64,000 nt of DNA from Homarus americanus (GCF_018991925.1 NW_024722158.1:3960558-4024557), one strand, 5' to 3'; shown: positions 12,726 to 24,964, counted from the first letter of the stretch. Notes: a model not told the origin generated them from the sequence alone. Numbers and translations are program-made.

Positions 12726-13454
12726 CAATATTGATAATGATAGGTGATAAAGATGCTGTATGGAGAATGATGATAGGTATTGGTAATGATTAAAGTAATA
12801 GTGATGATGAATATTAATGATAATTATATGAATAGATAATAATAACAACAATAATAATAACTAACAATAATAATATTAATAATAAATTCATGGTGGTAAT
12901 ATCATATTCGAGGTTTATTCACAAATTAAAACAAAAAATCCACCTTTTTTAGACTATTTTGGGGGAACTTTTGGCCTTCGCGATTTTTTTTGTGAGGAAT
13001 TTTGGCGAGGTCGAGAATGCCAATACTTGTGTCCACACACACACAGGGGAAGGGTTAAGGTGTCCACGATCAGTACGCAAAGGAGGAAAGGTAAAATCGA
13101 GGCCGGTCTCGGGGTGTCTCGCCCAGCTGGACTGAGTCACCTTGGGAGTCCTCGTGACCTACTTTCTCTTAGGAGTGATGGGACTGTGGGGTGATGGGGG
13201 TGTGGGGTGATGGGACTGTGGGGGTGTGGAGTGTGAGGGTCGAGGGAATGGTGTTTTGGGGGTTATGGGGTTGAGAGGAATGTGGGGGTGTTGAGGCTGT
13301 GGGGGGCGATGGGGGTGTGGGGGGTCAGCTCCTTCGCAGATGTCTTCCTCCCCCTCCCTCACCCCCAGACACAGGAGCGGGTGGAGGCGGCAGCAGGGAG
13401 AGGCTGGCTGGCTGGGAGGTTCATGAAGGCATATCATCTTTAATGTAGTGTGTA
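12726..13454. other. AT-rich DNA then GTGATGGGGGTGTGGGG repeats, no gene
   Basis: AT-rich to about 12930, mixed DNA to about 13170, then imperfect TGATGGGACTGTGGGGGTG units to about 13320. No supported gene. Confidence 0.55.
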
Positions 13455-13461
13455 ACAAGTG

Positions 13462-13692
13462 AGAGTCTTATGATAGCCTTATGTGAGCATTGTGAGAGCC
13501 TTACACCTTATGAGAGCCTCATATGAGCAATATGAGTATTGTGAGAGCCTTATACCTTATGAGAGCCTCATATGAGCAATATGAGTATTGTGAGAGCCTT
13601 ACACCTTATGAGAGCCTCATATGAGTATTGTGAGAGCCTTATACCTTATGAGAGCCTCATATGAGCAATATGAGTATTGTGAGAGCCTTGTA
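13462..13692. repeat. 49-bp tandem repeat
   Basis: About five units built on GTGAGAGCCTTATACCTTAT plus GAGAGCCTCATATGAGCAAT and ATGAGTATT, some truncated. Confidence 0.93.
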
Positions 13693-14059
13693 CTCAATAC
13701 CTTCCCTTCTCTCACTCTCTTTCCCTCCTTCCCTCCCTCCCCTTGCCCTGTCCCTCCCCCTTCCTACTGCACTAGCAGGAGGAGGAGGAAAGAGGGAAGG
13801 ATGGAGGGAAGAGGATGGGGAGGGGGATAGTTGGTGGTAAAAGGCAGAGGGAGGAGGCAGTAGGGGGAGCAGGAGGAGGCAGTAGGGGGAGCAGGAGGAG
13901 GAGAGTGGTGGTGTGGGACAACATCATTAACTTGAGTCATTGTTCTGTACTTTGTTGTGTCCTCCACCTATCCTCACTATCTTCACTATCCTCACCCTCC
14001 TCACGTTCTTAACTCTCTTCATTCTCATTCTCCTCATTGTCTTCGTCATACTTGGCTTC

Positions 14060-14063
<4 letters not shown>

Positions 14064-14106
<43 letters not shown>
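14064..14106. repeat. (GA)n microsatellite
   Basis: Pure GA run of about 42 bp. Confidence 0.95.
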
Positions 14107-14108
<2 letters not shown>

Positions 14109-14194
14109 CTACAAAGTTTAGATTAGATAGTTTACCTCAATAAAACTCTGCATTAATAGACAACTTTATAGTGAAGAGTTATGGTGGGAGGCCC

Positions 14195-14270
14195 CGTTAA
14201 TCCCGCCCCGCCCTGTCAACCCCGCCCCGCCCCGTCAACCCCGCCCCGCCAACCCCGCCCCGCCCTGTCA
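14195..14270. repeat. CCCCGCCCCGCC cluster
   Basis: About five copies of AACCCCGCCCCGCC(CTGTC), each containing a GC-box core. It could bind Sp/KLF factors, but tandem growth is the simpler reading and no gene starts nearby. Confidence 0.8.
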
Positions 14271-14454
14271 TTTCCATAACCGTGTACTATTACAGAATGA
14301 GAGGAAAAATATTTTTAGGCGTTCAATTTCTCTTATCTCCAAAAAAAGGTTAATATATTCATCTTATTTAACGTGGAATAAGCTTATGTGTGGTGATAAG
14401 GGGGGCAGGGGAGTCGAATCAGTCCTCCGTCAGTCAAATGTCTCTCTCTCTGTT

Positions 14455-15118
14455 GTCCCCACCTCCACCAACTCTCCCCACACTCCACCAACCTCACACT
14501 CCACCAACTCTCCCCACACTCCACCAACCATCCACACACTCACCAACCCTCCCATACCTCCACCAGCTCTCACACACACTCCACCAACTCTCCCCACACA
14601 CTCCACCAACCCTCCCCACACCTCCACTAACCCCTCCCACGCATCGCGGCATCTCCACACACTCCACCAGCCACTCCCACTCTGCTTCTCCCCCACCTCC
14701 ACCAACCCTCCCACACACTCCACCAACCCTCCCTCCACCAACTCTCCCCACACCTCCACCAACTCCTCTGCCACCTCCACCAGCCCTCCCACACCTCCAC
14801 CAGCCCTCCCCACACCTCCACCAACCCTCCCACACACTCACCAACCCTCCACACACTCCACCAGCTCTCCCCACACCTCCCACCAACTCTCCCCACACCT
14901 CCTCAGCTCTCCCCACACCTCACCAACTCTCCCCCCACACACCACCAACCCTCCACACCTCCACCAACCCTCCACACCTCCACCAACTCTCCCCCACACC
15001 TCCACCAACTCTCCCCCACACACTCCACCAACTCTCCCCACACCTCTCCACCAACCCTCCCACACACTCACCAACCCTCCCACACACACTCCACCAACCC
15101 TCCCACACATTCTCACTA
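14455..15118. repeat. CTCCACCAACCCTCCCACACA minisatellite
   Basis: Long imperfect array of CTCCACCAAC and TCTCCCCACAC modules. Overlapping plus and minus open frames of 130 to more than 500 residues here are repeat artefacts. Confidence 0.93.
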
Positions 15119-15215
15119 TCGACCAATAGCCCCTTCACACACCAGGCTCGCTCCTACACTTGCCAGCCAGGGCTATGCCTATCCCCTCTTCTCTCCTCAC
15201 TTGTTCTCTTGACCT

Positions 15216-15219
<4 letters not shown>

Positions 15220-15270
<51 letters not shown>

Positions 15271-15540
15271 CCTCCTTTCTCTCTTCTTTTTTCTCTCCTC
15301 TCACTGTCCTCCCATTTGGTTTTCTCTCTCCCTCTCCTCAGTACTTTCCTCTCACTGTCTGCCACCTATCGTTATTCTCACTTTCATCTCTCCCTCCTTC
15401 TCCACTCTCACTTCCCTCTCACCCTCTCACCTTCTACCACTCTCCTCTTTCTCTCACTCCGTTACTCTCCCCCTTCTCTCACTTCCCTCTCACCTTCTAC
15501 CACTCTCCCTCTCACTTTCTTTCTCTCCTCTCTCACCTGC
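15220..15540. repeat. (CT)n and CTCTCAC-rich tract
   Basis: Pure CT at about 15220-15266, then TCTCCCTCTCACTTTC-like degenerate pyrimidine repeats. Confidence 0.85.
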
Positions 15541-15625
15541 CTGTCCACACTTACAAGTTATAATTTATTTTCTTAAGAAAGTTGTCAAGTCAGATATATT
15601 TTGGGCTATATTGAATATTTTCCTG

Positions 15626-15626
<1 letters not shown>

Positions 15627-15668
<42 letters not shown>

Positions 15669-15693
15669 GTTGTTGTTGTTGTTATTATTATTA
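15627..15693. repeat. (TTA)n/(TTG)n triplet repeat
   Basis: TTA repeats with an internal block of TTG. Confidence 0.95.
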
Positions 15694-15704
15694 TAGTTTA
15701 GTCA

Positions 15705-15868
15705 CCACTCCCTCCATCCCTTTGTCCCTCCACTTCACCACCCCTCCACTCCCTCCATCCCTTTGTCCCTCCACTCCCTCCATCCCTTTGTCCCTCCACT
15801 TCACCACCCATCCACTCCCTCCATCCCTTTGTCCCTCCACTTCACCACCCCTCCACCCCCTCCATCTC
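15705..15868. repeat. CTCCCTCCATCCCTTTGTCC tandem repeat
   Basis: Four to five units of CTCCCTCCATCCCTTTGTCC, alternately joined to CTCCACTTCACCACCC. Confidence 0.92.
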
Positions 15869-16404
15869 TCTACCCCTTTCTTGAACCGCTCCACGACTCC
15901 TCAAGAGAGAGAGAGAGATGTCCTCCTCCGCTGCCACCCATCACCGCCCACTCCCCCACCCCCATCCCCTGTGCCGCCCATGCTTCAGGTTGGCAGGGCG
16001 GGCGGCCACTGTATCACACCCCTGAGACAACCCTCGCCTGCCCTCTGTGTGTGTGTGTGTGTGTGTGTTTTAAGGCATGTGTCAACTCCGTGTTTTAATG
16101 GTGATGAATAGAGAAAAAACACACACACACACACACCATAAGTGTGACGTCATCGTGAGGGGTGAGAACTTATAAGTGAACGTGTGTCAGGTAGGTCCTT
16201 CATAAGCGTATCATTGAGGGTGAAAGTCTGGCGCTGGTGATCGCTCGTGTCGGCGGTGTGTCTATGAGGAGGTGGGAGGAGTCAGAGCGTGAAGCAATTT
16301 GGCAGATTCCACGCGTATGAGGGTATGGTGCACGGTGATTGGTTCCTGTCCATCTTGTGTTCCAGCGTCCCTCTCAACCTATTTCTCAGTTAGAATCCCA
16401 TGTT

Positions 16405-16680
16405 TTAACCTGACTTAACCTAACCTGACCTAACTTGAATTAACTTGACCTGATCTGACCAAAGCTAACCTAACCTAATTTAACCTATCCTAATTCCTAC
16501 CCTACCCTCCCCTACCCTACCCTACTCTACCCTCCCCTACCCTCCTCCCTCCCTCCTCCCTCCCCTCCCCTACCCCCTACCCTCCCTACCCTACCCTACC
16601 CTCCTACCCTACCCTCCCTACCTACCCTACCCTACCACTCCCCTACCCTATCCTACCCTACCCTTAACTAAGACTCAGCC
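16405..16680. repeat. degenerate CCTAA then CCCTA tract
   Basis: Begins as TAACCTAACC (the reverse of TTAGG) and passes into CCCTACCCTACCCTCC units. A decayed interstitial telomere-like tract or a microsatellite derived from one. Confidence 0.8.
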
Positions 16681-16781
16681 ATAACTAAGCCTTCCTCTTA
16701 TCTTTAGTTATGAGAGCAAAAGACGTAAAGTTCACTGAAGATCCTGTGTATGGATTTACGATGACGTTAACGAGTTGTATC

Positions 16782-16787
<6 letters not shown>

Positions 16788-16860
<73 letters not shown>
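16788..16860. repeat. (GT)n microsatellite
   Basis: Pure GT, about 36 units, abutting the ATT tail of the element that follows. Confidence 0.97.
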
Positions 16861-16864
<4 letters not shown>

Positions 16865-16935
16865 ATAATAATAATAGTAATAATAATAAACGGTTTACTA
16901 ATAGAGTTGCAGCCGGTGGCTGAAAATATACAGAT
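16861..16935 (-). mobile_element. LINE-like 3' tail with hairpin (copy 1)
   Basis: Read on the minus strand: TATATTTTCAGCC, a short loop, GGCTG, then AGTAAACCGTTTATTATT and an ATT microsatellite. Three other copies in this window share the layout (25.3, 28.8 and 58.7 kb). Here the hairpin at 16910-16922 has a 3-nt loop but keeps its five-base-pair stem. The host element is 5'-truncated. Confidence 0.7.
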
Positions 16936-17380
16936 TTACATTTGATTTAGACATAATGATATAATATGCATTGAATACATTTGCAGGGCTGTACAGTACA
17001 TAAATCAGGAGTTGTTTATTATTTTAACAATGGATGGGATGGTGCTGTTCTTATATCTATCGGTGTGGGCTCTTATGGGCTGTATTTTGTTGTAGTGGCG
17101 GACTGCGCGAGTTGGGTGGGGGGCTGCAGGTGGCGGCGATGACGAGGGTGGTGCAGTAGTCCACTGCCAAACCTTTCCAGTGCTTGGTGGTGGAGGTCAC
17201 TGAGGGATGGCATTTCCAGGGTAGAGAGAGCGTTGGTGTAGCCGGAGTATTCTGCGCCAAGCATGATTCTGTGTGTGTGTGTTATGATAAAATATTTAAC
17301 TACTTTCATTCTCTCTTCTCTTATTTTCCTCTCACTTTCTTTTCGCTCTGACTTTTTGGGAGTAAAAGAAACGGTAAAAC

Positions 17381-17435
<55 letters not shown>

Positions 17436-18790
17436 CTTGGAGGAAAAAAAAAGGAAAATCCCAACAGAATCACACAGTGGACCAAGTAGTGTCTGGCAGG
17501 AGCGAGAACAACAGTAGCTGGGATGAAGTACTGTACTGGTACGGTATTGGAGAGAGTGACCGCTGGGAGTATCTCTCTCTCTCTCTCTCTCTTCTTGAGT
17601 GGTTAGTGAGTGATATATATTCTCGTCATGGAACACTCACTGGCTGCCTGGCGAACAACCTCTCGTCTCGTTATCAACAGGTGGACGACGATGGCGGGTC
17701 TTTACCTCCACCCTGTAACTCATTTCTCACTCCATGATAGTTTGTGGTGATACAGTGAAGACCCGTTACAGTGGACAGGTGTGATCGGTTCTCAGTGTGG
17801 CACCTGTGGAGGACAGTTCATTAGTTTGTCAATAGATGGCGTAGGAATACCATTGTCGATTGTAAATAACTCAGGAGGTAGTTGTCTCTGCTGCCAGTAC
17901 ACACACACACACAAGGATCGTGCCAACTTAGAAGCTCTGACCTGGACTCACAAACTCTCCAATAGTTGTTTGTTTCTTGGAGAATATATTCCAACGTTTC
18001 ACCAAGCAGTGTATTAAGGTGTTATATTGTTTTATCATGTTGATGGTGAACAAAATGGCTGTACTTTTGGTTAATGACTCGAGTTGTGATGGTGTAGTGT
18101 TGGTAGTTATATAGAGAGAGAATGTGTATATGTGTATGTGAGTGAGTCTCTGTCTCACACACACACATGGCGGGAGTGACCAGAGCCAAGGAGTCTCAAA
18201 TTCGATCTTCATTTTTTTTTACTTTCTTGCATCTGGAACATTGCCACGATCCTTCAGTCCGTCCGTCCGTCCGTCTGGAGGAGGTGGGGAGGAAGGGAGG
18301 GAAGGAGGGAGGTAGAGAGGGAAGGGGGGAGGTAGAGAGGGAGGGAAGAAGCCTTTGAACAGTTCCTCTGGTCGGCATAGATGGACAGGCTGTGATACTA
18401 AAAGATCTCATCAATTGTCTTCAGGATACGGTTGTGTGGCGAACCTCTACCTACTCTGGCAATCACACGAACATTCCTTCTCGTCTGAGGATACATATCA
18501 AGCGAACCTCTGGCGAACACACAGACATACCACAATAGAAGCATTTTGTTTACTTTATTGACTGCGTTAGTGTGTGGAATAACAACAGATATGTGTGTGT
18601 GTGTGTGTGTGTGTGTATCAGTTATTGATATTCCGTTTTCTATAATTCCTAAAACAAAAGAGAATCGAATGTAAACAAAAGGGTAAACATTGCTCAATTC
18701 CGCTACTGCGATCGAACATTTTTCCCGCCCAAAATAACAATACGCTGCAGGGACCTTGGCTGTGTAGTGTCGGCGGGGAAAGGAACTATG
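16936..18790. other. single-copy DNA with short CT/GT runs, no gene supported
   Basis: CT tracts lie at about 17383-17430 and 17574-17592, and GT runs near 17270 and 18593-18616. Short open frames of 60-94 residues show no recognisable domain. A GGGAGGAAGG purine tract lies at 18280-18345. Confidence 0.5.
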
Positions 18791-18813
18791 TGAAGCGTCC
18801 ACGGTTAGAGTGA

Positions 18814-18814
<1 letters not shown>

Positions 18815-18857
<43 letters not shown>

Positions 18858-19160
18858 GTAGGTAACCTCGCTCTAGTCTGATAGGTTACTTGTTATCCAT
18901 TCTGTGTACTGTACTCTCTCCCTCCCTCCCTCCCTCCCTCCATCTCACTGTTCCCGTTCTCTCTCTCTTTTCTCTCCTCTCCCCCTCTCTTTTCTCTCCT
19001 CTCCCCCTCTCCTTTCACTCTCCCCCGTTCTCTATCTCCTTTCCACCCCCCTCTCTCCCCTCCTTTCAATCTCCCCCCGTTCTCTCTCCTTTCTTTCCTC
19101 TTCCCTCTCTTCCTCTTCTCTCTCTTTCTTCCTCTCTCCTCTCCCCCTTTCTCTCTCTCA
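18815..19160. repeat. (CT)n and CTCCCTCCC-rich pyrimidine tract
   Basis: CT run at 18817-18854, then CTCCCTCC and TCTCTCCTCTCCCCC repeats to about 19160. Confidence 0.85.
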
Positions 19161-19262
19161 ATTAGGAGTCAATTCGTGGGCCAGGTGTTGTTGTAATGGT
19201 CGGTACACCTTTTTGAGTGCATTAATAAATTAAGTTGTTGTTGACCCCCAGTCTTAGCCGTC

Positions 19263-19309
19263 CACACACACACACACACACACCTGCAGACACTTTGGAT
19301 AACTGTGGT

Positions 19310-19404
<95 letters not shown>

Positions 19405-19437
19405 TCCTGGCGCTGCTTGATGCCTCCCTGACTCCGA

Positions 19438-19470
<33 letters not shown>
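19263..19470. repeat. (CA)n, (CT)n, (GT)n cluster
   Basis: CA at about 19263-19283, CT at about 19311-19400 and GT at about 19440-19470. Confidence 0.95.
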
Positions 19471-19472
<2 letters not shown>

Positions 19473-19843
19473 TTATAAGGTAACATTACATACAGTACGG
19501 CAGACACTGTGACCATAACCTGTCGTGTGTATTCAACAAAGTTCGCGTCCCTGAGTTTATATTTAGCTGCAACAAAATCTTTGGCGATCGCGAAATTGAA
19601 GACGTCTGACCTTTAGACCAATTGGCGGCAATGGTGTATTTTATTGCAGTATTAAAGTAGGTGTGTGTGTGTGTGTGTGAGTTCGTTTTATTGAGATATT
19701 AATGTCTGGGACTGACAAGAATTTGTACATAAAATGATATGTGACCAACTTGGTACATTAGTGAATGTGTGTGTCTGTGTCTGTGTGTGTGTGTCTCTTA
19801 TAAAGTCGTGTAGCATAACTTAAATAGTTGTTTAAGTGGAGTG

Positions 19844-19970
19844 AGGTAGGCTGATGTAGGGAGGGAGGTAGGCTGATGTAGGGAGGGAGGTAGGCTGATG
19901 TAGGGAGGGAATGAGAGAGGTAGGCTGATGTAGGGAGGGAATGAGGGAGGTAGGCAGGCTGGTGGAGGGA
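19844..19970. repeat. AGGTAGGCTGATGTAGGGAGGG tandem repeat
   Basis: About five units of 22-30 bp, the later ones extended by AATGAGAG. Confidence 0.92.
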
Positions 19971-20124
19971 GGAACCAGGTTGGCGGAGGGAGTAAGGACA
20001 TTTTTGCCAACTCCTGCGATAATGGAACTTGATTTCATTAGTAAAGAGTCGGAGAGTCGCCGAGGACATCTGTGGCTCTTACTGTGTTACTTATTGGTCC
20101 CAGAAAAATATAGATTCTACTGTC

Positions 20125-20960
20125 CGCTATTTCTTAAACAACTGAGCATCGCTAATTTCTCCCCATTAAGCAGTGGATCTTGTGTTGAAATTAATTTTCT
20201 GGTACTTATTGTTTTCCTTTCTGGTACTTATTGTTTTTAGTAAGTGATTTGCGAATATTTTTGTGTACGTTTTCCAGTATTTATAGATATGAACAAGTGA
20301 GCATCGCGCCACTTAATGTAACTCTGGACCTTGACTATTTATTTTTTTTATTTTCAACTATTTATAGTTTTTACAAGTATTGTTTCAAGTATTTATAGTT
20401 TTTATCAAGTGTTTTTTCTAATTTAGTGTTGCCTTTATCATGTTAATTGCCGTGTAAAAAATTAATTTGGGAAAAGTAATTCTCTCAAGTACTTCTTGAT
20501 GTGAACAAATGAGCATCGTACCACCCAGAGCACCTCGTGAATTTTGTCTCTTTTGTTTTGTACTGTCAAGCAATTATTGTTTCGAACAGGTGAACATTGC
20601 AGCTTTCTTAACCTTCTTTTGTTTGTATTTATACCTTCAGGCATTTATTGCTCTCAACACCTAAACGTTCAAGTACTTATTGTTGTCGACAAGTGTGCAT
20701 TGCAGCATCTGATGTACCCCGGGCGTTCTTTCGTATCATGTAGTGTATTCTGTGGATTCTCATTGTTTCTCACCATTACTTCGTTGTATTATTTATTATT
20801 TGTCAACAAGTATGCTCTCAAGGACTTATAGTTCTCAACAAATAAGCTTGGGAGATCAATTGTTTTTGTCTCATACTTCTCTGTTTTATTATTTGTCACC
20901 AAGTTTGCATTTAAAGTGCTTATAACTCAAAACAAATGAGCATCACAGCTTCAAGTTTTG
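20125..20960. repeat. ancient degenerate repeat, period about 100 bp
   Basis: The phrase AACAAGTGAGCATCGCAGC recurs in diverged form near 20140, 20290, 20507, 20585, 20690, 20803, 20900 and 20932, usually after a TATTTATTGTT-like stretch. This fits an old tandem array that has drifted. Confidence 0.65.
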
Positions 20961-21261
20961 ACCCCTCCATGTCTCTGCCTCTTGTTTATGTTGTTCTTTC
21001 ACGTATTTATTTAACATTTTATTATATATTATTTAATAGATATAAGGTGGATATTGGAGCTTGCTAGGACTGAAAACTATTAGAATTGGGGTCCAAGAGG
21101 ATTGGGACCTCACTTATGTTCTTACACGGGGCTAACACAAACAGTCGGAGTATTGGTGGCCTCGGGTCGATGTTCAGCCTGTGGCCCGGTCTGTTGCCTG
21201 ATATGTGGACCAAGTTTGCTGGAAATTGGCTCAGTGTTTCGTGAGATGTTTTAGTGAGACT

Positions 21262-21320
21262 TACATACATACATGCATACATACATACATACATACATAT
21301 ATACATACATACATGCATAC
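21262..21320. repeat. (CATA)n tetranucleotide repeat
   Basis: CATA repeats with CATG variants. Confidence 0.93.
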
Positions 21321-21394
21321 AACTTGGATGGGTGAATAGGCGGGTTGGTGTGGATGGGCGACTTAGGCGGAAAGAAAAGCAGTTTGGTTGAGTT

Positions 21395-21605
21395 GATGGA
21401 TGGGTGGGTGGCTTGGATGATTAGGTTGGTAGGTGGCTTGGATGAGTAGGTTGGTAGGTGGCTTGGATGAGTAGGTTGGTAGGTGGCTTGGATGATTAGG
21501 TTGGTAGGTGGCTTGGATGATTAGGTTGGTAGGTGGCATGGATGATTAGGTTGGTAGGTGGCTTGGATGAGGAGGTTGGTGGGTGGCTTGGATGGGTGGG
21601 TGGGC
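21395..21605. repeat. 30-bp minisatellite
   Basis: About seven units of GGTTGGTAGGTGGCTTGGAT followed by GATTAGGTTG-type sequence. Confidence 0.94.
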
Positions 21606-21727
21606 TGCAGGTTTAATCAGACTAAGTAAAGAAGACGGTAGTGGAATATACACTGGGAGACTAGCGCCTTTCTTCCTCACGCCTGGAGGAGAGAGAGAGG
21701 GGGGAGAGAAAATGTAGGATTACCTCA

Positions 21728-21778
21728 TAGCCCAACCTAACCCAACCCAACCTAACCTAACCTAACCTAACCTAACCA
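21728..21778. repeat. interstitial (CCTAA)n block
   Basis: Mostly exact CCTAA pentamers (TTAGG on the minus strand) with CCCAA variants at the left edge. Confidence 0.9.
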
Positions 21779-22554
21779 TTTCTGCTCCACGTAAAAAGTG
21801 ACATATACTCCTGACTTTTTTATCTAGACCCCAGGGGCGCTTAAGAACTTACCTGGATGTATGTTAATCACGCCCCGGGGTCTGGAACACACACCTGGAT
21901 TTTAATGCAACAGAATATCCCTATGTGCTTAAAACCTGACGTGTAAGAGAGAGAGAGAGAGGTAGACACATAAAAACATCCACTTTTAAACAAATAACAA
22001 CAACAGACTCACCAAATACAACATGACAACATCAATTATATCCATCTGAGATCGTGTACCTCTGACTCTCCTCCTCCTCCTCCCTGGCTGCCAAGTATAC
22101 AGGGCGGTAACTTACAGCACTTGGCTCTGTGCGTGAAGGGGGAGGGACATCCTTTTGCTGACGCTGTTCTGTAAAACGCTCCCCTCACTCACCTCTCCCT
22201 TCCCTTCCCCTCCCCGTCCCTCACTCAACCCCTCCCTCTCCCTTTCCCTTTCTCCCTTTCCCATTTACCCCTTCCCCTCCCGTCCCTCCACCCCCCCCGA
22301 CACTCTGATATCTACCCCTAAAAGAAACCATTAAGAGACATAAGAGATATAACACCACAGGAATGATACCAGGTGATCGATAACTTTTGGAAATGTCAGA
22401 GTGAACTACAACTACTACAGCAGGTATTGTGTGTGGGTGTGTGTGTGTGTGTGGGTGTGTGGGTGTGTGTGTGTGGGTGGTTAAGGTGAGGTAAGCTGAG
22501 TGATGTTAATTAGGATGGTTGGATATACGATTATATCTCCTTGTGGTTGTAAGA
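21779..22554. other. no gene seen
   Basis: Mixed DNA. CTCCC-rich between about 22180 and 22300, with a GT/GGGTGTGT run near 22430-22480. Confidence 0.5.
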
Positions 22555-22712
22555 ATGGGATTACCCGAAGATTAACCTAAACCTAACCGAACCGAACCTA
22601 AACCTAACCGAACGTAACCCTAACGTAACCTAACCTAAACTAACCCTAACTTAACCTAACTTAGCACTGGACTAACTTGACCCCAGGTGTAATAAGCTGG
22701 GTGCTAATCCTT
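22555..22712. mobile_element. foldback element with CCTAA-like core (copy A, decayed)
   Basis: The left arm contains TTACCCGAAGATTAACC. The core is a degenerate series of CCTAA/CCGAA words. The right arm is CAGGTGTAATAAGCTGGGTG followed by CTAATCCTTA. The arms are similar to the ends of the better copies at 47.3 and 51.4 kb. Confidence 0.5.
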
Positions 22713-22724
22713 AGTTATAATAAA

Positions 22725-23113
22725 CCATCATCCTGAAAGGGTTAAACCATGACTTTAAAGGGTTAATTCATCATCCTTAAAGGGTTAAACCAACATTCTT
22801 AAAGGGTTAAACCATGACTTTAAAGGGTTAATCCATCATTCTTAAAGGGTTGATCCATCATCCTTAAAGGGTTAATTCATCATCCTTAAAGGGTTAAACC
22901 ATGGTTTTAAAGGGTTAAACCATGACTTTAAAGGGTTAATCCAACATTCTTAAAGGGTTAAACCATGGTCTTAAAGGGTTAAGCCATGGCCTTAAAGTGT
23001 TAATCCATCATTCTTAAAGGGTTAAACCATGGTCTTAAAGGGTTAAACCATCGTGCTCAAAGGGTTAAACCATGGTCTTAAAGGGTTAAACCATCGTGCT
23101 CAAAGGGTTAAAC
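22725..23113. repeat. 22-bp satellite AAAGGGTTAAACCATCGTCCTC (array 1)
   Basis: About 17 units of 22 bp with AAAGGGTTAA as the constant core and CCATCATTCTT, CCATGGTCTT or CCATCGTGCTC variants. The same family fills much of intron 2 of the receptor gene. Confidence 0.95.
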
Positions 23114-23684
23114 CTAAAAGGCATTATAACGTATGCAACAATAATACCCACCACCACTTAACTGTTTACAGTTAATAACCTTCCGGTGTTTACAGTTAAT
23201 AAATATAATTATTTAAAAAGTTATCCAGGGTTTTTATCGCTGGGTACAAACATGTCGTCATTATTCTCATTGTTTTATGTTTCTATAATTGGTTTGTGGT
23301 TTAGGTAGTCGGTTTTATACAAGAGAGGAAAGTGAATTAGTCATTGTTTGTTTACATAGTTGTCTCTGCAGTAGAATAACTCCCATTAGTGCCGTTAAGC
23401 TCCTGTTTGGCGTGATTGACCTCCATATCAGAACCAAGGTCAAGTCCGGATATGAAGGTCACTAGTTTATAACGTCAATGTCTGTCTGTCTGTCTCTGTT
23501 GTACAATAAGTGCCATTGGTGCCATGATCTTATTTGGCATGAGTTCTCCGTGACAACCAATTCTATTTATCTATCTATCTATGTATCTATCCATCTATCT
23601 ATCTAACCTAACCTAACCCCGGCAAGAGTGGTCGGTGCCTTATCTCAGCTGAGGACCACAATCTTTCGCACAAACTCGAAAGGA

Positions 23685-23815
23685 TTTGACCCATTTTTCC
23701 CCTAAATTGGTTTCCCCAATTTGGTTCCGCCCAATTAGATTTCCCCCAAATCGAGTTTTCCCCCAAAATTGGTTTTTCGTTAATTGGTTTTTCCCCAATT
23801 TTTTTAATTGTTGGG
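23685..23815. repeat. TTCCCCCAATTTGGTTT degenerate repeat
   Basis: About seven loosely conserved units of AATTGGTTTTCCCCC. The minus-strand frame over it reads as a repeated Gly/Asn motif and is not a gene. Confidence 0.75.
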
Positions 23816-23859
23816 GGAAAAGTTTGTGAGGTTGAATCATGATGAAAGGGATTAGACCT

Positions 23860-23926
23860 ACCTGAAAATTAGCCCCCAAGATGAGGTTAGGATTAGGGTG
23901 GCTAATCTTCAAGTGATCCATTAGAA
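23860..23926. mobile_element. foldback element fragment (copy B)
   Basis: ACCTGAAAATTAGCCCCCA, a short GGTTAGGATTAGGG core and CTAATCTTCAAGTGATCC match the arms of the foldback family seen at 51.4 kb. Confidence 0.45.
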
Positions 23927-24139
23927 CTATCATCTGGCAACACTGTACTCCACAACCACTATTCAGCCTATTGATTGGACGAGCCGGCCGGTGTTGTCAC
24001 CTCGAGATCCAACAATTTAAAACCAACTTGGAGATGCCAGAGAGTGTTTTCTTCTATATAAATAAATAAATAAATCAGTATTGGGGTTTTTAAGTGAGTT
24101 TTTGTTTATTTTGTCTTGTGGATAAGAAACCAGATTGTT

Positions 24140-24425
24140 GTTTTGAGAGGTGGGGTCATCTCTTGTGGGGTCAGGTTTTGTGGTCATCTTTCAGGGAGAT
24201 CATGTTTTAGGGGTCATTGAGGGGTCAGCTTTGGGGGAAGTCATGTTTTAAGGGTAATTTTTAGGGGGTCGTCTCTTAGGAGGTCATCTCAGGTGGATCA
24301 TGAGGGGTCATCTCTTGGAAGGGCCATTAATGGTCAGCAATTGGAGGTCATCTGTTGGGGATCATTTAGGGGTCATCTCTTGGGGGTCATCTTTTAGGGA
24401 TCATCTTAGGAGGTCGGGATTGGGG
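24140..24425. repeat. GGGGTCATCTCTTGG degenerate repeat
   Basis: About fifteen imperfect units of 15-22 bp around GGTCATCT. Confidence 0.85.
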
Positions 24426-24484
24426 TCACTCATTCAGCTCTTTGTCTGTCCGTTGTTATATGTGTATAAAGGGCTCTGTGGTAC

Positions 24485-24915
24485 TCGACTGGGGAGGGGA
24501 GAGGGAGAGAGAATAGGTCTAGGGGATGGTGAGTGGGGGGGAGGGGAAGGTGTAGGTGGGGAGAAAGGGAAAGGGGGATAGTGATGGAATATGGTGATGT
24601 AAAGGAAAGGAGGGAGAGATAGAAAGGAGAGAATAGGTCTAGGAAAGGGGAGAGGTGTGGAAGAGGATGGGGGAGGGGTGAAACGAAGGGAGGGGAGAGA
24701 GATGGAAGAGGGTGAGGTGAGGGGGATGGAAGGGGGTAGGTGGAGGGAGAAGATGGGAGAGTGATGGAAGGGGGGTGAGGTGAAGGGAAGAGAGAGGAGA
24801 GTGAAATAGAGGAAGGGTGCAAGAGTAGGAAGAGATATAGAGGGGAAGGTGTAGGTGGGGAGAAGAGGGGAGGTAGGTGGGGAGAAGAGGGAAGGTAGGT
24901 GGGGAGAAGAGGGGG
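24485..24915. repeat. purine-rich GGGGAGAA tract
   Basis: Long GGAGAGAGGG-rich tract with a tandem AGGTAGGTGGGGAGAAGAGG near 24850-24912. Pro/Ser frames on the minus strand are compositional. Confidence 0.85.
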
Positions 24916-24964
24916 AGTTAGAAAATATCACCCTCACCACACACCACCACTATCACCATCATCA

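Noticed and set aside
14390..16111. 573-residue plus-strand open frame
   Set aside because: It runs through the CTCCACCAAC minisatellite, a CT microsatellite, a TTA repeat and another minisatellite, with no domain.
22725..23113. CRISPR-like array of short regular repeats
   Set aside because: Units are contiguous with no unique spacers; it is a satellite, and the genome is eukaryotic. The same applies to the 22-, 39-, 44- and 49-bp arrays.
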